Shown: in pieces, positions 19,723-20,317 of the stretch
Layout: each line of letters opens with the position of its first letter
Position numbering within the stretch: position 1 is the stretch's first letter
IMG/VR virus record: IMGVR_UViG_3300025909_000019
Span: 1 to 20,317 of that record
Reading direction: 5' to 3' (one strand)
Origin: a virus
DNA: 20,317 nucleotides
Program-made: the position numbers and the translations under genes
Notes under the pieces: generated by a model
What the model saw: the letters and a program-made list of their open reading frames with translations, nothing else
Databases searched by the model: none
What the model was told of the DNA's origin: nothing

Positions 19723-20317
19723 CCGAGCACCACCATTCCTCGCTCCTCGTAGACGTTGGGGTTGCTGTCGAGCACGGCGAGTGCGCGGGTGACAGCGGCG
19801 AGAGGACCGACACCTTCGATGTCGCGGAGCTGCCACTGCTTCGCACCTGAGGTGCCGTAGTTGATCTGCTTCGCCACGCCGATCGCGGCGTTCAGCGCAT
19901 CGTGGTTACCGTGCCGCAGTGCACGTCCGCCCAGCAGGTCGGTGAAGGTTCCGCAAGCCGCGGCGAACTCGGCCGTCTTCACGACCGTCCCACCCGCCAG
20001 GTCAGCCGTGGTCCCGCCACACCCGACAGGGGCAGCGAACGACTCCCGCAGCCGCGCGACCCGATCCTCGAGCGTCAGCGGCGTCACACCCTCGGTCGGG
20101 ACGAGCTCGACCTGCACCAGCCCGTCGTCGCGTCGCCAGGCCGTGCCGATCCAGACCTGACGGTCCGCGTCGACATCCACCCCGAACACCGGCCAGCCAC
20201 GCTCCGCTCGCGGGTCCGCGAGCTCGAGCCACGCATCATGATCGAGACGGTTCTTGCCTGTGGCGGTCGCGTTCCACTGGCCCATGCCCTCACGCAGGAA
20301 CGCGTTCCTGCGTGAGG
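19719..20317 (-). CDS. terL: Terminase large subunit, C-terminal part (cut by window end)
   Basis: About 199 residues of the C-terminal nuclease half of a large terminase. The frame is open to the last base, so the ATPase half lies outside. The start of the visible part (AFLREGMGQW, then DHDAWLELADPRAERG) is typical of the join between ATPase and nuclease domains in actinophage terminases. The nuclease carries VFGVDVDADRQVWIGTAW with a probable catalytic Asp, followed by ALRHGNHDALNAAIGVAKQ and VGPLAAVTRALAVLD, the usual final helix. The enzyme pumps DNA into the prohead and cuts it. The first few residues fall in a perfect palindrome and may be artefactual. An internal ATG at 20285 is not the true start. 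Confidence 0.85.
   Translation of the reverse strand, partial: SRRNAFLREGMGQWNATATGKNRLDHDAWLELADPRAERGWPVFGVDVDADRQVWIGTAWRRDDGLVQVELVPTEGVTPLTLEDRVARLRESFAAPVGCGGTTADLAGGTVVKTAEFAAACGTFTDLLGGRALRHGNHDALNAAIGVAKQINYGTSGAKQWQLRDIEGVGPLAAVTRALAVLDSNPNVYEERGMVVLG
20288..20317. repeat. Perfect 30-bp palindrome at the sequence end
   Basis: The arm CCTCACGCAGGAACG (20288-20302) is followed at once by its reverse complement (20303-20317) with no loop. It lies inside the terminase frame and stops at the last base of the window. The half nearer the gene encodes the conserved-looking FLREG. The outer half would then be a fold-back copy, as produced by assembly or amplification artefacts at sequence ends. 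A real hairpin cannot be excluded. Confidence 0.9.

Noticed and set aside
18330-19850. Long plus-strand open frame opposite the portal
   Set aside because: High-GC antisense shadow: Arg/Pro/Val-rich, no family pattern, no ribosome site, and it covers several well-supported minus-strand genes.
1-20317. Integrase, repressor, attachment site, CRISPR array, insertion sequence, toxin-antitoxin or defence genes
   Set aside because: Looked for on both strands. Nothing with matching motifs or repeats was seen, so no claim of a prophage boundary or defence system is made.

Overview
The window is a high-GC stretch carrying the morphogenesis and lysis genes of a long-tailed, double-stranded DNA phage (siphovirus type, HK97-fold capsid) or a prophage of one. 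Strong G/C bias at third codon positions, many GTG starts and the types of proteins present suggest an actinobacterial host. I see no integrase, repressor or attachment site, so phage versus prophage cannot be settled here. The sequence breaks off inside the terminase gene at the right end, and its last 30 bases form a perfect palindrome that may be an end artefact.

Except for one gene at the far left, every gene reads on the minus strand. Following transcription from right to left, the packaging and head part is: terminase large subunit (C-terminal part), a very short gene, a membrane-anchored protein with an Sm-like pattern, portal, prohead protease and major capsid. A strong hairpin follows the capsid gene. 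Next come three small virion-type genes, a fibre-like gene, three short genes (one HTH, one with a CxxC/HHH cluster) and the head-tail connector.

The tail part is: tail terminator-like protein, a small unknown, major tail protein, two overlapping tail assembly chaperone frames related by a -1 shift, a gp10-like protein, tape measure protein, distal tail protein, a tail-tip protein with an inserted jelly-roll-like domain, and a small last tail gene.

The lysis part (about 3.8 kb down to 0.55 kb) has a two-helix holin-like protein, two single-pass membrane proteins, a Cys-rich mini-protein, an HNH endonuclease, an M15-like endolysin, a three-helix membrane protein and a papain-like cysteine peptidase homologue. 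A hairpin terminator at 497-530 closes the operon and separates it from a convergent plus-strand gene of unknown function.

Genes are packed with ATGA, GTGA and TGATG overlaps, so much of the cluster is probably translationally coupled. No non-coding stretch exceeds about 110 bases. Most of the window is a standard structural cassette. The items most worth a second look are the HNH gene bounded by near-identical translational junctions, the repeated SKSTGAYPM peptide, the fibre gene inside the head module, the long -1 overlap in the chaperone pair, the post-capsid hairpin, the multi-membrane-protein lysis block and the terminal palindrome. I found no defence system, CRISPR array or complete RNA gene.
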